Shown one piece after another: positions 1-12,193 of a DNA stretch of 64,000 nt. The notes beneath the pieces were generated by a model. The model searched no databases. It saw nothing but the letters and a program-made list of their open reading frames with translations, and had not been told where the DNA came from. A program made the position numbers and the translations under genes. The stretch covers positions 3,596,001 to 3,660,000 of the forward strand of contig JASSKH010000009.1 of the NCBI GenBank assembly GCA_031763025.1. Reading direction: 5' to 3'. The stretch comes from Macrocystis pyrifera. Taxonomy: Eukaryota; Sar; Phaeophyceae; Laminariales; Laminariaceae. Position 1 is the stretch's first letter; each line of letters opens with the position of its first letter.

Positions 1-264
1 TGGCCGGGGCACTAGCGGGAGGGGAGACGATGACACGATCGAACAAATCTCCGACTACTCAACTAGACAGCCTTGGCCAGGAGCACCAGGAGCCGCAGTC
101 CGACAGGATTGCAGGCACTACCTCGCTGGCCAGCTCGGCCAGCCTCCTGCCGGTGGGCCGACATAGTGGAGCGGGGGATGGGGGGGGGGGGGAGATGGAG
201 ACTGGCAGCCGCTTCGACTACGGTTGTGCTGGTGTCGCTGATGGCTGCTGTTGGCGTCCTGTGA
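1..264 (+). other. possible partial exon at the left edge
   Basis: Open frames on the plus strand run from the window edge to a plausible splice donor (CCT|GTGAGT near 270). One frame ends in a hydrophobic run (VVLVSLMAAVGVL) that could be a membrane segment. A G-run near 180 sits inside the frame, so length and frame are uncertain. I recognise no family. It could be the end of an exon of a gene lying mostly to the left, or chance. Confidence 0.2.
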
Positions 265-299
265 GTTCGTTTGCGTATAATTGTACCTCACGGGTGTGG

Positions 300-1690
300 G
301 TTGGTGTGTTGTGGTTGCCCGCAAGGCCCCGCAAGCTGCAAGCGAATCACGAGTTTTTGTTGTGCACTGCTTGAGAGAGATCCCTCACAGGGCAACCAAG
401 GCTTCTCGGTGATGGCCAGGGCACGGCAGCAAGCAGTAGTAGTAGCAGCAGCCGAGCCTGTCGCCGTCACATTTCTCGTGATATAGATACAGGATCAATT
501 GGCCATTCCACTGCCCGCCATTTCCTTGGGCTCTGAATCAACCTGCTCTAGGAGCTCTCGGAAAGAAAATAAATTACTCCGATCATTAATCATCGTAGCG
601 TAATGTGAGCGAAGATCAATATAATACTCGTAGTACAGCAGTAGATCTGCCGGTGCTGGCCTTCGTGATCACATGCTCCAAGCTGGCTCGCACCACCCCA
701 AGCAACATATATGGAGGGCCTGGCCTGGAGCCTAGCTGACATAGTATCCATGCGTGTACCACTTGATCCCACAGTCTCTGCTTTCCTCCTGCACCTCGTC
801 TCGGTTCGAGCGTACGTATGGTAGTCTTCCTTGTTCTGGTGTGTCTTGTACCCGTTGTACTCTTGCGTCTCCTACTCGTACAAAGTTGTTGAAAGTTCAG
901 AGTTGCCCCGAGTGCTCAATTTTGATTTACGTGTGTTTTCGCAGAGATTTCGCTATATTTTTTTGCATTTTGGACTTTCGACCGAAATTAAAACAAGGCA
1001 CGAGGTACCACAGGTACCTGGTACATATCATACGACGTATCATACGAGTACATACCGATGCTCGCATGCTCGTACCTCCGACGAATCTCTTTTGCCATGT
1101 TTCTTATGTTGTACCAGATTTACAATGTATACGTATGTTTGTCATATTTTTTTTCTGATATTTTCGTACTTTTGCAATTTTTCATTTCGTACAAGCACTT
1201 GTCGGCAAAACCGCAAGTGCTCGGACACGGGAAACCCGGCCGGACACATTGGTCTAGGTCTCGGCGCGATCCGTGCACTCTGAAGCGCGTGGCGGGCGCT
1301 CAAAGTTTTTTTTTCCGGCGGGAGTGGACAAGATGATTTCCCTAGGGGCCTTATTTTGCGCGTACGTACCTCTGAAATGTCATCTTTTGGTACTCTTTCA
1401 TGTACCAGGTAGTACGTACCGGTACCTTTTTTTTGCGTCTCAACATTACACCGAACACAGACACAACACAGCAGTCCCCGGTGATTCATACTCCCAGTCC
1501 GGAATATTCGGAATATCGAGTGCACATACGTACATGTACTGAGAGTGTTCGAGTATATACTGACGACCTAAATATTGCGTGCACTGCGATTACGAGCAGT
1601 AATTAACAGACAATTCAATACAGCAACAGAGCAGAGAGCGTGGTATACATGCGCGTACTCGTAGGTCTCCGCTGTATTGCTGTGGCTGTA
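300..1690. other. no recognised gene; AT-rich intergenic DNA
   Basis: All frames are short. The stretch is rich in GTAC and GGTACC words (for example near 1010-1030 and 1400-1425) and in T-runs. It contains two TACC(A/T)GGTA words, at 1015 and 1403. No coding or RNA signal was seen. Confidence 0.5.
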
Positions 1691-2600
1691 AGACCTATGC
1701 CAATGGGAACGCGAAGTATCAATAAAAAGTTCGAATTCCAAAGATACCCGCCAAAAAAAATTAGAACACGCTTCCTATGGGCACGTTTAGAAAAAAAAAA
1801 AGTTCCCAACTTTTGGAAAAGCCCGAAAAAAGCGAATCTGGGGCCGATGTTGGGCCAAGATCGGCTTGAGAAAAACTCAGGCCTATCTTTGGTTCGAAGC
1901 GGCGAGATTCCGAGTCCTCGACAGACATCGATCGACAAAACCAACGATTGCGTCATGAATTCTGAACAGAGTGCGCTCGTTAGGGACTCCGACCCACCCT
2001 TGGGTCACCGTCTTCACACAATGGCCAGTGACGTGTGGCGGGCGCTGGCCAGGCGTACGATAAAAAAACAATCAGCCGCTGGTGTATACCAAACAGAAGA
2101 CGAAAATTCTCGATCCGCCTCGAATGGCAAAAAAACAGGCTTTTTTTTCAGGTTTGGGAGGATACCGCAGGACGCCGCCGGCAAGCTCTCGCCCCCTAGA
2201 GCATTTATCCACTTTCTATCTTCGATGCCGTCATCTATACTCGTTGGCCTTGCCCGACACCAAGCGGGTTGGCCGTGGGCTGAGTCTATATCGAGATCGA
2301 GCATCTATCGTCGCACGAGCTGATTTTTATCAGCGTGTTGACAATTTGCAACGAGATAATACAAATTGCGCCGCCTGCAGCCGTTAGAAAGTATCAACTA
2401 TTTAATCAGTCGAACTCACAGCTGACGTATTTCAAACTTTGAATTTATAAAAAAAAAAGAAAAAAAAAGGAAAAACCAAACATTTTTTTCCCTTTTTTCA
2501 TACAGCGGCGGTACGAGGATATTGTCGGCTGTTTTTTTGAAGCAATAGAGTGTTTGCGATAGAGGTAAAAAAAAAACAAGTTTACTTCCGCTAAAAAAAG
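1691..2600 (+). mobile_element. non-autonomous TIR DNA transposon, family A, copy 1
   Basis: The left end AGACCTATGCCAATGGGA matches both inverted ends of the full copy at 15914-16757. The interior is collinear with the reverse complement of that copy: the segment after the left end (about 1800-2330) matches 16120-16640 reversed, and 2480-2560 matches 15960-16050 reversed. The far inverted end has decayed beyond about 2560. Open frames here, including one of 227 codons at 1640-2323, have no protein-like composition and are not conserved as frames between copies. The element is probably deleted or MITE-like and moved by a transposase elsewhere. Confidence 0.7.
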
Positions 2601-4790
2601 TGAATTTCCTTCCCTGATTTCGGTGTGTTTGCGAGTGAGGTAAATCAAATCCTGCAGGCGACGCCTCCGAAAATAAGAAGGGAAGTGGGGAGGTGAGGCA
2701 ACGCGGCAAACAAAAAAAGAACGACCGCTGTGAACGGAAAAAAAACAGCGTGCGAGTAGCATCGGCAGCCCAGCAACGTTTCGGCGGCACAGTTGACCGC
2801 GAAGCCACCACAGCCATCCCACGACTACAAGCAGCAATAGCAGCTAGCTGGCGCTAGACGCAGCTAGGGGCAGCGTGAGCAACAAAAATAAACAGCGTCA
2901 GCACCAGCACCAGCAAGCACCAGCACCAACCAGCTTCCATTTTTGGATTGCTGTTGCTGCTGCTGCTGCTGCTGCGCTCGGCGTACGCACGCCACAGCGC
3001 CGGCGCGCTCCGCTCCGCCGCCGCCGCTGCTGCTGCTGCTGCTGCTGCTGCTGCAGCCGTAGAACGGTGAAATCGAAATGATACACGAGCTGTCATGGTG
3101 TCGCGCTCTCTACGAGCACGAGAGTACGAGTACGAGTGTGAATACGAGTCCTTTTTTGGGACGACGCATCCTCCACGTCGTCACCAAGCGGGCGAAAGCG
3201 TGTACCGTAGCAGCGGCGGCGACCCGCTGGCACGATCCAACGCCGCTCGTGCGCGCTATACTCAAGCTACACCTCTCGAGCCTCTGTGCTCCCAGCGGCT
3301 GTCGTGATGCGTACGGCAAGCAGCATGGTGGCATGGAAGATGCTCGGTGTTTTGATCCTTCGAGATTTGAGTTGCGTTCTGCGTCGGGATAATGCTCGGT
3401 GCGTGTTGGCCAATGAAACAGAGATCCAAAAGTTACCGTAACTTTCGCTGAAATCCTTACTTCGCTATACTTCGCTAAAGTCTTTTCCGGCCGTTTTTTC
3501 AGAAATTTTCCTCAAAAATTTACCTCGGGAGAATTTTTAGAGAAGTAAAAGTAAAAAAAAAAATAAATCGCAAACACTCCAATACTTTTGAAAAAAACTT
3601 TTGAACTTCGCGTTACCATGGCATAGTTCCAATATTAATAGCTGCTTTTCCCTTTTTTCTCTGACCCTGAGAGCGATCATCCCGCAACCACACACGTCTC
3701 TCTCTGGCGCTGAGGGCGATCGTGCGGTCGTACAACAAGTTGGGGCTGTTGCACACAGCAGTGCGACTCCGGTAACAGACATCAATACCAGCAGCGCAGA
3801 GAGCGTGCTGACTGCCAGCTAACTATAGCATCAACAGTCGGTAACGCCATGCACGTATGGTAGAGCCTGTCTGTGCTGCTTGTTGTGTAATAACAAAGAT
3901 GTCAGGAGACAGAAAATTTTGCCCAATGGCATGACGGAAAGCAACTTTGCCTCGACATGTCTCGACTGACACCAAACTACCACGAACTATTAACGTGGAG
4001 AAATGGACTGTTGTACGCGGATGAAGTGCGATGAACAGCAGTAGTGCGATGATGTGTGCTGATGTTCGTGGAGTACGTGCTCAATAGGTAGGTTTTAGTA
4101 TAGAACACTCGGCGCTACACCCTTGACTGTTCACGTTTTGCCTTGATTGGTATGCCTGCTGACATATTTGGTGTGTGACGGCACAAATTGATTTTTATTG
4201 CTGCTGGCGTGCTCTTCTTGTGCTTGCTATAGATAGACAGCAGCAGAGCAGCAGCAACAGTGAAGCAGTGGTGCGATGCTCGCAGCAGTGGAGAGGCCAG
4301 CAGTCAGCAAGTATGTGCCTACGAGTACCTGTTGCTCGTTGCTGTTGTCATGTTCTGTGTTGGCCGCTACGCACCAGGCACACAGCTACTTGCTCGGTTT
4401 GCTGAAGTCTGCAAGCATTTTTTGAATATTTTTATTAAGGCACTCAAAGAAGTGAAACCGATTCCTCACCCCCGTGTAAATAAGCTCTCATAGCCCCAGG
4501 TATATAACATGTCATCATGGTACTATTTATCTATTTTTCGTCTACGATTATGAGCACCCCAGAAGGCTTTCGATTATGATTACCTTTCCGACGGAAATCC
4601 TTGAACAAAAATATTATGCGCAGACACTATTAATACGTCGTTCGCAGAAAATATCGTACGACGAAGCACTGACTGCTGTTTACCTTACTGCTGTTGCTGC
4701 TGTACACTACCGGGCTTTTCTTACAGAGGACAGAGAACACAGTAATAAATGGTAGTATAGCGGTGTGGTTATTACAGTCAAGCGGAAGGG
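2600..4790. other. no recognised gene; two CTG/CAG microsatellites
   Basis: Trinucleotide CTG runs lie at about 2949-2975 and 3018-3054. They produce artefactual poly-Ala, poly-Gln and poly-Cys frames. The remainder (3400-4790) has short frames only and matches nothing else in the window that I could see. Confidence 0.5.
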
Positions 4791-4792
4791 TA

Positions 4793-4979
4793 CAGTATGG
4801 GCAAGCCTGAGATTCTTATTGGGGCGCCATCTTGAAACGACCTTGAGCATAGGCTATTGGTAAGATTTAGTGTAGAGTTCCCCACTGAGCCGTTTTTCTT
4901 AACCAAATGATCTTAGCGTTCTCCAAAAAGTGAGCATTGAGTTCTTATTGGGCAGTTTCTTATTGGCGGCCCTATACTG
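4793..4979. mobile_element. MITE with TA target duplication (Tc1/mariner-like ends)
   Basis: Inverted ends CAGTATGGGC and GCCCTATACTG are flanked on both sides by TA. Just inside, the words TTCTTATTGGGG and TTCTTATTGGCGG lie near each end in the same orientation. About 187 bp with no coding capacity. TA duplication and CAGT termini are typical of Tc1/mariner-type non-autonomous elements; I see no transposase in this window. Confidence 0.65.
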
Positions 4980-5329
4980 TAGCAGTACCCGTCCTACCGG
5001 TACCCTCCTTTTGTATTAACTGTACAAGTAATCATCCCACACTATTTCTACAAACAGCACCAGTACAACAGTTCTGTCCTCAAAAATATGTGTGTTCTTC
5101 ACATCAATAATGATGGGGTGGGATGCAGTTAGTTCTAAACAGGTGTGCAGGTATTTCATGCGAGTATCGTTTCGGTTTTGCGCCACTTCCCTAGGCACTT
5201 CCCGGAGGGGAACCTTGTAGGAAGTACGAACGATAATACTGTCGGTACACCTGGTGTACAGTGATCTTCTTTTGTCTTGTTTTCTATATACCCAGCGACC
5301 AGCGACATCGAGCACACTCAGTACGTACG

Positions 5330-7095
5330 TACCAGGTACTTCGCTCCGCGGGCGGCCTACGCCGCCCGCTGCGCTCGCTCAGGAAGGAGAAGTACACAAA
5401 TTCTGCGAAGCGGACAGAGGTCCATGATTGAATGTAGCTTTTTCATGATTGTAGTATTGTAGTTGCAAACTGGGGACTTGATAATGCCAAGAGTCCCGCC
5501 GCCATGCTCCAGGAGAAATCGGCTCGGACGCCTCATACGCTTTGCGTCGCCTGCGGTTCCGCCCGCTACGCTCGCTCACATGTCGTAGGTATGCACATAC
5601 CCCAAGTAGGGTACTTATTTTCTTCTTTTGGTATGCTGTATGTCTTTTGAACGAAAGAGAAAGCACAGCACGGCACAGCAGCAGCACCGCGAAAACAATG
5701 AAAATGAAACCGAAATTTTCAAAATTTCGGAAAGACACCCGCGACGGTGCCGGGTTCGCCCGCGCAACCGTGCTCGGAGTACACGCACGCACACGAAACG
5801 AAAGAAGAAAAAAGGAAAGAAGGACTGAAAGTACGACGAGAAATGGAGAAAACAAAGACTCGCTGGAACGGTCCGGCAAGAATAAACGGAGGCAATTCCC
5901 AAGCTCTGAGAGGCCAGGGATGTACCAACCGAGCACGCTCAGAGGTTGAGATATCTGTAAGTATATCTATACAAGGCGCTTCGCTCCGCGGGCGGCCTAC
6001 GCCGCCCGCTACGCTCGCTCAGGAAGGAAAAGCACATCAATCTGCTATGCGAAGCGGACAGAGGTCCATGATTGAATACAGTTTTGTTATGATCGTAGTT
6101 GCAAACTGGCGACTTGATAATGCCAAGAGTCCCGCCGCCATGCTTGAGGAGAAAACAGCTCGGACACCACATACGCTTCGTGTCGCGGGCGGTCCCGACC
6201 GCTACGCTCGCTCACATGCCGTACGTACGTACATACCCAGGTAGGTTTCGTACTTATTTTCTTCTTTTGATATGCTCTATGTACGAAAGAGAAAGCACAG
6301 CACGGCACGGCAGTAGCAGCACCGCAAAAACAATGTAAATGAAACCGAAAAATTAGGAAGGAAAAAAAAATCCCTGTCCCTCCCATGCAATAATTTTCTG
6401 CCTGATTGGAACAACTTGTACCGGTCAAAAAAGAAAACAATCGAACAGCAGAGCTTCTCTCAGCCTCGTACGCCGCCCGCCCCTCTCGCGACCCCCTCGC
6501 CACCGATTCGGTCCGCGTAAAGCTTTTCTTACTTTCTGCCACAGTGAGCCCCGTCGCCCGCCTCGCGTGAAGCGCGGTGCTCACCGTGGCCGTCGTTCGC
6601 CAACTCGACAATGTTATTGCTCAGGCTGTGGGTAGCCCCCTCTGTGAACTTCAGCACGGTCGCAAAAATAAGCACCGCTTGAATATTACCTTGCAATCCC
6701 GAACGACCCTTATACACTCGTACATACTCAATCGAATTATGCAGATGGAGGCCAGACAGAGCCCATTCATGCTTCGTCTCGAGGCACACGCGACGCCTAG
6801 CCACGAAAGCGGCGACCGCGCTCCTTTCAACCCCCCCTCTACCCGCCAGCACCCGTTGACACCCGCGACGGCGCTGGGCTCGCCCGCGGTGCCGTGCTCC
6901 GAGTACACACACGCACACGAAACCAAAGAAGAGAAAAGGAAAAAAGAACCGAAAGTGCCCAGAGAAATGGAGAAAACAAAGAACTGCCGGAAAGTTCCGG
7001 CAAGTAATGAAAGTAGGCGATTTCGAAGTGGGAGCTCTGAGAGGCCAGGGATGTACCAACCGAGCACGCTCAGAGAGTGAGATATCTGTAAGTAG
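5330..7095. repeat. tandem duplication of a roughly 640-bp unit, second copy enlarged
   Basis: Unit 1 spans about 5335-5960 and unit 2 about 5978-7095. Both begin with GCTTCGCTCCGCGGGC followed by a perfect hairpin (GGGCGGCCTACGCCGCCC), continue through the same roughly 370 bp, and end with the same roughly 210 bp closing in GAGATATCTGTAAGTA. The second unit carries about 480 extra bases (6370-6855). Frames inside are not conserved between the units, so coding is unlikely. Confidence 0.75.
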
Positions 7096-7640
7096 TTCTA
7101 ATACGTCCGTACCACGCGTGCTGGTTCTTCATCCTGTGGGTTGTGGTTGTTGTTGTTGATGTTGTCACATTAACTCATCGGCACAATGCGGTGTGTGGTC
7201 ACAGGAAAGGCCCCAGCAAGTCTGGGGTGGGATAATCAGTATGGCCTCCGAGGAAGGACAAATATAACGGGAAAGTATTACGTAGATACTGGTGTAATAC
7301 AGCAGTAGTAACCAGAGATGTACGTTACGGCAGATTTGCGAAGTTTGTTCGGGAAATTACGAAAAATCATCTTTTTGTTACGTGCGGCTGTTACGTCAAA
7401 AACCGATGATGAAAAATATATATCCCCGGGTTTCCAATACATCCATGATGAACTCAATAAAAATACGATAATAGTAACCGCCAAAAATATGTATATCCTT
7501 TGCACGCGTGTGCCTGCTTATGCTCGATCAGCACGACGGTCAAGTGCCAGGCGTACGAAATACGAGATACTATTAGTACCTGCTACTCGTACTGAATACC
7601 TTTCACTTGAAGTCATGCTCGAGTGCGAAGCGCAAGCGCT
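7096..7640. other. no recognised feature
   Basis: Short frames only. No repeat shared with the rest of the window was seen. Confidence 0.4.
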
Positions 7641-7648
7641 GTCTTTTG

Positions 7649-8530
7649 CAGGGCTTTTCGCGAGTCGGGTCAAATCTCACGGGTCGGGTCGGGTCGGGTC
7701 GGGTCAGCTGACCCGACCCGACCCGCGAGATTTTGAAAGCCTCTTGACCCGACCCGACCCGACCCGCGAGATTAAAAAAGTCGCTGACCCGACCCGACCC
7801 GACCCGTCAGATTTGAAAAAATCCTGACCCGACCCGACCCGACCCGCGAGATTTCAAAAACCTCCTGACCCGACCCGACCCGACCCGACCCGCCACCTTC
7901 GGATTGACCCGTGAGACACGGGTTTCATGCGGGTCGGGTCACCTTGACCCGCGAGACTATTTATCTTGACCCGCAGGTCCGACCTGCGGATCCGGCCCGT
8001 GGGTCGACACTTCAAAAACAATTTAATATTCATTTTTGTGCCCACAAGCGATATGTGGCCTGGCTGTAGTGGGTAATAGGTAATAGTGGATGCGGGCATG
8101 CGTATATGGATTTTGACAGTGTTTTAATGTTTGAACAAGGTACCAAAGGAGTATTATTGGGTATTTGTACGAGAAAAGCCTTTGGGTAAGAGAGCGGGAA
8201 GTACTTTGAGTGTCGGATCCGCGGACCGGATGCGCGGGTCCGACCGGCGGGTCAGCAGAAAAGAACTCGCGGGTCACGCTTGCCCGACCCGCGAGTGACC
8301 CGTTTCTCGCGGATCATGACCTGACCCGACCCGTGAGCTTTTCATCACCTCTTGACCCGACCCGACCCGACCCGTGAGATTTGAACAACTCTTGACCCGA
8401 CCCGACCCGTGAGATTTGAAAGCCTCTTGACCCGACCCGACCCGACCCGTGAGATTTTGAACACTTCCTGACCCGACCCGACCCGACCCCCGTGACATTT
8501 TGAACACCCCGTGACCCGCGAAAAGCCCTG
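7649..8530. mobile_element. hAT-like non-autonomous element with exact 8-bp target duplication
   Basis: The element starts CAGGGCTTTTCGCG and ends with the exact inverse CGCGAAAAGCCCTG. It is flanked on both sides by the identical 8-mer GTCTTTTG (7641-7648 and 8531-8538). A CAGGG terminus plus an 8-bp duplication is the hallmark of hAT transposons. Subterminal regions on both sides consist of roughly 40-bp units, each with three to four GACCC pentamers followed by GNGAGATTTNAAAA. The centre (about 7985-8215) is unique AT-rich DNA. There is no transposase, so it would need a helper. The exact duplication and ends suggest a recent insertion. Confidence 0.85.
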
Positions 8531-8725
8531 GTCTTTTGTAACTTCCACGAACGCGAGACGCCTCTCACGCTCCCTTGCGTCCTCAGCTGCCCGTACAGCT
8601 ATTTAAGGGACTGGATTGGAAGACGAACTACCCGAGGCACCCCCAGCCATTCTGCGTGTTGCGCGCTGTGCTCTGCGCTGTGTCCTGCGCTTCTTGCTTT
8701 CGCTGATGCTACGCTGCTTTCAACC

Positions 8726-8795
8726 TTTTTAGGACTGCAGTCCGGTTTTGGGGACAAACCACTCCAAAACGGGGCTTCGGTCCTAAAAGGGTCAG
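8726..8795. mobile_element. short foldback element, copy 1
   Basis: About 70 bp with inverted arms TTTTAGGACTGCAGTCC... and the approximate inverse ending GGTCCTAAAAGG. A longer-armed relative is at 33867-33950. The size suggests a minimal MITE. Confidence 0.5.
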
Positions 8796-8999
8796 GTCGG
8801 CAAGTCTAAAATAACACGGGGCAGTTGACGCCAGCTATCTTCCAATCAAATGGCTGAAATAACGCGAACGACGGGAGCCATCTTCGAGTAAAATCGCTGT
8901 ATGAACGGGAACCACGGGAACCACGTGAATTCACGCCGCACACAAACTAGAAGAAGAAAGACGCAACTCGCAGCTCGCACACCCGCAGTCACGCGACGA

Positions 9000-9655
9000 T
9001 TGACCTGCGATCTCGACATATAATCCACCCACGGTCAACGAGCTTGGTACCGGGCAAGGCCAATGAGTGTAAATTATGGCCTGGGAGGTACAATTGGAAT
9101 CCGTCGTCTAGGTGGCGAGAGGTTGGCCGCGGCGTCCTATGCCCTTCGTCAGAGCTTTAAAAAAGTTCGGTTTCGTGCCAACGGAGAGGAATCGAGAGTT
9201 TTTGTCGTCTGTTTTCTACACACCAGCTGCCAATTAGGTTTTTAGTAGACGCCTGGCCCACCCACGCCACATATCACCCACCGTGGTGTGAGAACTGCGA
9301 TACTAGTGTGGGTCGGAGCCTCTAACCAGCGCGCTTCATTCAGAGTTCGTGACGTAATCCTTGGGTATGTCGATCGATGTCAAACCTGAAAAATGGTCTA
9401 TTTTTTGCCATCGGAGAGGGGTCGAGATTTTTTGTCGTCTGCCTTCTACAGACGAGTGCCGAAATGTTTTTTTATCAGACGCCTGGTCAGCCCACGCCAC
9501 ACATCACCGACCGAGGTGTGAGCACTGTGACACTAGGCTGGGTCGGAGACCTTAACCAGCGCATTCCGTTCAGATTTCGTGACGGTGTCGTCGGTGTTGT
9601 CGATCGATGTCTGTCGAGGATTATCATAAAAGTTGGCTCTAGTCAATGGGAATGA
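9000..9655 (-). mobile_element. family A DNA element, copy 3, with internal duplication
   Basis: Collinear with 16130-16530 of the full copy: GATCTCGACATA near 9012, then GGGCAAGGCC, the ACGCCTGGCC block and the GTCGATCGATGTC block. The segment 9134-9370 is repeated at 9377-9620, giving a direct internal duplication of about 240-290 bp. The terminal inverted repeats are not recognisable, so this is an old, diverged copy. Confidence 0.6.
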
Positions 9656-9659
9656 CTAT

Positions 9660-10380
9660 ACATTGCTCCAGTATCTGCCAGAACAGGGGTTTTACATACA
9701 TTGCACGGCGCGCAATTAAAGTCCGCGTAAGCTGTCCCGTGACGTATAAACAATTTGCCTCATGTATATGCAGTGGGTTTCTCATAAATGCGGAGGCTTT
9801 TTACTACCGGGGATACGCGACACAATTTTGTCAAAGGCAAAAAATGCGGCGGATGCTGTTACGCTCGGAGGACCTTCGTCACTCGTCACGCGTTGTTCCG
9901 CGTAACGCCGTAACTTGCATCTCTGATACACTAGCTGAATCGAGTCGTATACCTCAGAAAAAAAATCAAAGGTGAAAAACTGAAAACGGGTAAAACCCGG
10001 TCGGTTTTGAGTCAATAACGGGTGCATCCTCGAACCAAGTTAAAAGCACACCCCAAGAGCCACGCGACTGGCCAAAATCGAATCGTGCCCGAATAATGAC
10101 CCATGACTACAGTTTTTGTGATGCCGCCACCGTTCACTGCTTGCTGGACAGTTGGTGGTGAGGCAGCAATAGTGGTGGTAGTGGGGCGTTGAGTGGTGAC
10201 AGCCAGTGCTGTTGTGCCTGGCTCTGAACCTTTTTTTTTGTCATTGGTTTTACTTACCCACTCGCCTATCGTGTGCTTCTCTATTGTCCTTCCGTTCTAC
10301 GCGTATTCCGAGCTCTTTCACGTTTCACCTTTCATGTCGTTTCAAGGTATACGACCATAAGGCGTACGAGCTGGGTACAT
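9660..10380. other. no recognised feature
   Basis: Short frames only; no repeat or RNA signal recognised. Confidence 0.4.
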
Positions 10381-10384
10381 GTGT

Positions 10385-10505
10385 TGGTTGTTCTCCACAT
10401 TAAACCGTTGTTTCTACCCGTAGACATCCAGCACAACCAGTGTCGGTGCCGATTCTTCAATCCTAGGGAGATCCAAGCTCTTGTGGTCACCAAAGCACGC
10501 CACAG
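10385..10505 (+). repeat. dispersed roughly 100-bp repeat Z, copy 1
   Basis: Core words TACCCGTNGACATCCAGC and GATTCTTCAATCCTAG, ending near a TTGTGGTCAC word. Related copies lie at 11050-11160, 11190-11270 (inverted), 11883-11980, 12190-12310 and 41068-41210. The class is unknown; it is short, non-coding and inserted inside other repeats. Confidence 0.7.
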
Positions 10506-10589
10506 AGATACTGCGTTGTTAGGCACCGGTATGAAGCACAGCAGCAGTAGACTGTGTATGATCCTCTGTGATTTTCGTTATATTTCTTT

Positions 10590-10860
10590 CTCTTCCTTTC
10601 TGCTAAGCCTTGTGAAAGGAGTCGTGTGGCGTGGGTGGATGGCGAGCCTGCTTTGCTTGTTAGGGTGTTGTAGGTATTAATAGTTGACGAACACAGGACG
10701 GAGACGGCAGACAGGGTGGCAAGGTCCCAGGCGGACTAGTAGGGGGAACCTGGCTATGCTACTCGTACCACAAACTGCTGCGGCTTCCTGGAGGGTGCTT
10801 GTGCTTCGGTTTGCCTGATATTTTCCCTTTATTCTTACTCTTATCCTGTTTAGAAGTAGT
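10590..10860 (+). mobile_element. LINE-A 3' end, copy 3
   Basis: Reverse-complement match to 11330-11600 and 12850-13130, the 3' untranslated region of the LINE-A copies that lie on the minus strand. This copy is therefore on the plus strand. It contains only 3' UTR, as expected for a strongly 5'-truncated insertion. Confidence 0.6.
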
Positions 10861-11044
10861 TGTGTTTTTTCTTTAGCTCGTTCTTTTCAAGTGCCTGCCA
10901 CATTCCCTTCGGGGAGGCACGACGTTCTTTTTTTTTTTCTCTCTCTCTTGCCATTTGTTTTCTTTGTTTTCTTGCGCTTTGTCTCTTTCATAGAAGCGTA
11001 TGTCTTGCCTGTATACGTAACAATAAAGTATATATCTGTGTGTG

Positions 11045-11275
11045 TGTTCTTTACGTCAAACCATTCTTTCTACCCGTCGGCATCCATCACAATCAGTATC
11101 CGTGTCGATTCTTCAATCCTAGAAGAGATACAAGTTCTGTAGTCTCTGCTGTGGCGTAGTTTTGTGACCACAGAACTTGTAACTCTCTATTATTAATAAT
11201 AGGATTGAAGAATCGGCACGGACACTGGTTGTGCTGGATGTCGACGGGTAGAAACAAAGAACACACCGACACACA
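11045..11275. repeat. two Z repeats head to head
   Basis: A plus-oriented Z copy (11050-11160) is followed by an inverted one (11160-11270). AGATACAAGTTCTGTAGTC and GACCACAGAACTTGTAACTCT pair, so the transcript could fold into a hairpin around 11120-11190. Confidence 0.65.
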
Positions 11276-11289
11276 AAAATGCGAATCCA

Positions 11290-12193
11290 ATGTCATGCGT
11301 ACTTATAATCAGAGTAAGGAACTAAGGGAAAAAAAACAGGCAAGCCGAAGCACAGAGCACCCTCCAGGTAGCCGCAGCAGTTTGTGGTGCGAGTAGCATG
11401 GCATAGCCAGGTTCTCCCTACTAGCCTGCCTGGTACCTTGCTACCCTATCTGCCGTCTCCGTCCTGCGTTCGTCAACTACACCCCACCCCTCGGCGTCAG
11501 ACATTACGAAACAAGCAAAGCAGGCTCGTCAACCACCCACGCCACACGACGCCTTTCATAAGGCTTATTCATAGAAGAAAAGAAGAGAAAAAATGAAAAT
11601 GAAAATCACGGAGGATCAAGCACAAAAAGAAAAAAGAAGACGAAGGAGGACCACGTTCGAACCAGCTGCACCAGTTGGCGGCACGAGTAGCATAGGCATG
11701 ATCTACTTCCTAGTCGGCCTGGTGCCTTGCTACCCTGTCCGCCATCTCCTTCCTACTTTCGCCCCCACCGCGGTTTCCCTTCTACTACTCCTGTTCCCCC
11801 CCCTCCCAGCATTCCCTTGGTCGGGTTTCCTTCCACTCATCCTGTTGCCCCCCCTCCCCCCCCCCCCCATGCCCTTGTTGTTTTCTTCACATTAAACCGT
11901 TCATTCTACCCGTCGACATCCAGCACAACCAGTGTCCGTGCCGATTCTTCAATCCTAGAGGGATATAAGTTCTGTGGACACCACCGACGGCGGATGCGCG
12001 GCGCTGCCTACTCAGCTGTGCCTCATCCTCGTGCCACCTCACCATGAACCGTTCGGCTGCTTCGAGGACACCCCGGTACCACTTCCCCGCCTTTTTTGCT
12101 GCAGTGGACCACAGCGCGGTCTCAACTCCAAACACCAAGGGGGAAAGTTCTGTTGACCCTTCGGTAACTCGGAACTCCCTAAGGTCCTCGACT
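11290..12193 (-). mobile_element. LINE-A, copy 1 (5'-truncated, carries a Z insertion)
   Basis: Reading right to left, 12193-11980 encodes the last part of the LINE-A protein (FGVETALW, WYRG.LEAAERFMVRWHE, RQRRASAVGGV), nearly identical to the longer copy at 13640-13440. It then continues into the shared C-terminal/3' UTR block down to about 11290. A Z repeat (about 11883-11980) interrupts it at a point that is contiguous in the other copy (CCCTTG|GACACC). A second Z copy starts at the 5' truncation point (about 12193). Confidence 0.7.

Noticed and set aside
1640-2323. 227-codon open frame
   Set aside because: It lies in a TIR element whose other copies do not keep the frame; composition is not protein-like.
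7318-7827. Frames encoding Arg-Pro-Asp and Arg-Val-Gly-Ser-Gly repeats (also 8274-8568)
   Set aside because: They are GACCC/GGGTC pentamer arrays of a hAT-like element.
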